A DNA stretch of 64,000 nucleotides from Zygnema cylindricum (lineage: Eukaryota; Streptophyta; Zygnematophyceae; Zygnematales; Zygnemataceae). Positions 63,489 through 64,000 of this stretch are shown here, in pieces. The position numbers and the translations under genes are program-made. Each line of letters begins with the position of its first letter. Positions within the stretch are counted from its first letter, which is position 1. Where the stretch lies: contig JBBHKE010001935.1 of assembly GCA_037447655.1 (NCBI GenBank), positions 221,683-285,682 of the forward strand. Reading direction: 5' to 3'. The notes under the pieces were generated by a model. It worked only from the letters and a program-made list of their open reading frames with translations. It was not told the DNA's origin and made no database searches.

Positions 63489-64000
63489 ATGTAGAGATGA
63501 GGTTTTTGTTCAACTCCGAAATATACAATACATTAGAGAATGTAGCTATGGTTGTCTTTCCTTCTACAAACACTTTCAGCTCTACCAATCTTACAAAAGT
63601 AGTAGTGACTATCCTCCCATCCACGTACTTAATCTCTATCGTGGGATTTTTTTTTATCTTAGTGAACAAGTTTTTATCCTTACACATGTGCATGGAGGCA
63701 CCTGAATCTAAAATCCATCCTGCTTCATCATTCAATCCGCTGAAAGCACATTCTGCTTCCGTGGAATTTTGACCTTTTTTTTTACTTGGAACTCCTCATC
63801 AAATAGGAGCTCATCGTCCTCATCCTCGGATTTCACCTCATGTACCTACGTCACAAGGGCCTTTTTTTTTCCTCTCTGTGGTCCTCCGGTCTGCCCCTCC
63901 TTTAAGTGAAGCTCAGTTAGCTAAGTACACTCTGCCATATAATGTACTTGTTTCTTGCAAAAGTGACACAACCCTTTTAAGACCGTCGGTCCGGATTTAT
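63489..64000 (-). pseudogene. Second copy of CopI protease and knuckle region
   Basis: 63735-63489 reads DEAGWILDSGASMHMCKDKNLFTKIKK and DVLYI-like blocks, open through the protease motif (no stops upstream, unlike 60862). The acidic linker and the knuckle (up to 64000) follow. Order and sequence match 60658-60991 plus 62302-62480, without the solo LTR between. Confidence 0.85.

Overview
This window looks like nuclear DNA of a land plant and consists almost entirely of LTR retrotransposons. I found no host gene, rRNA, CRISPR array or bacterial-type operon that I could support. The plant assignment rests on three things: copia polyproteins of plant type; primer-binding sites complementary to the plant initiator tRNA-Met; and CCCTAAA-like degenerate repeats. 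The species cannot be read from the sequence. Element names (CopA to CopJ, GagB, GagB2, GypA) are local labels.

Left block (1-33782) is a nested stack. CopD (minus) is the outer element. CopC (minus) lies in the CopD gag, CopA (plus) in the CopC integrase, and CopB (plus, full length, 3290-9721) splits the YVDD motif of the CopA reverse transcriptase. A solo LTR (11029-12025, TSD CGTTA) sits in the CopA 3' LTR. GagB (minus, 13908-18386, TSD AAGAC) sits in the CopC 5' LTR. CopF (minus, 20424-33222, TSD TGTGC) sits in the CopD 5' LTR, and CopE (plus, full length, 20649-27097, TSD GACCT) sits in the CopF 3' LTR.

Middle block (33783-47779): a minus-strand composite of two copia subfamilies (CopG and CopH) is fused inside the reverse transcriptase at about 43158. 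Its 3' LTR is split by GagB2 (34604-41138, TSD GACCG), a gag-only element with three LTR copies and a captured foreign segment that ends in a long purine-rich tract.

Right block (47780-64000): part of a Ty3/gypsy-like element GypA (minus; gag with CCHC knuckle, leader, AT-rich LTR candidate and a 20-bp GC-rich minisatellite) holds a plus-strand solo LTR (52488-53521, TSD AATAC). Next comes CopI (minus), broken by CopJ (56249-60657, TSD ATGTA, pol-deleted) and by another plus solo LTR (60992-62300). The last 1.1 kb (62855-64000) is a second, diverged copy of the CopJ-LTR/CopI-protease junction, so it is a segmental duplication.

How the parts relate: CopA-CopJ are gag-protease-integrase-RT-RNase H copia elements, nearly all broken. 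CopB and CopE are the youngest and carry complementary defects. GagB and GagB2 carry only gag and must depend on enzymes from other elements. The most unusual shared design is that all copia-type and gag-only families start gag inside the LTR, so the primer-binding site, which pairs with the anticodon arm of initiator tRNA-Met and not with its 3' end, is translated as a V-M-G-P motif. The LTRs also share an antisense tRNA-half-like hairpin, a GTAC cluster, an inverted repeat, a palindromic W-box and two small 5'-leader hairpins.
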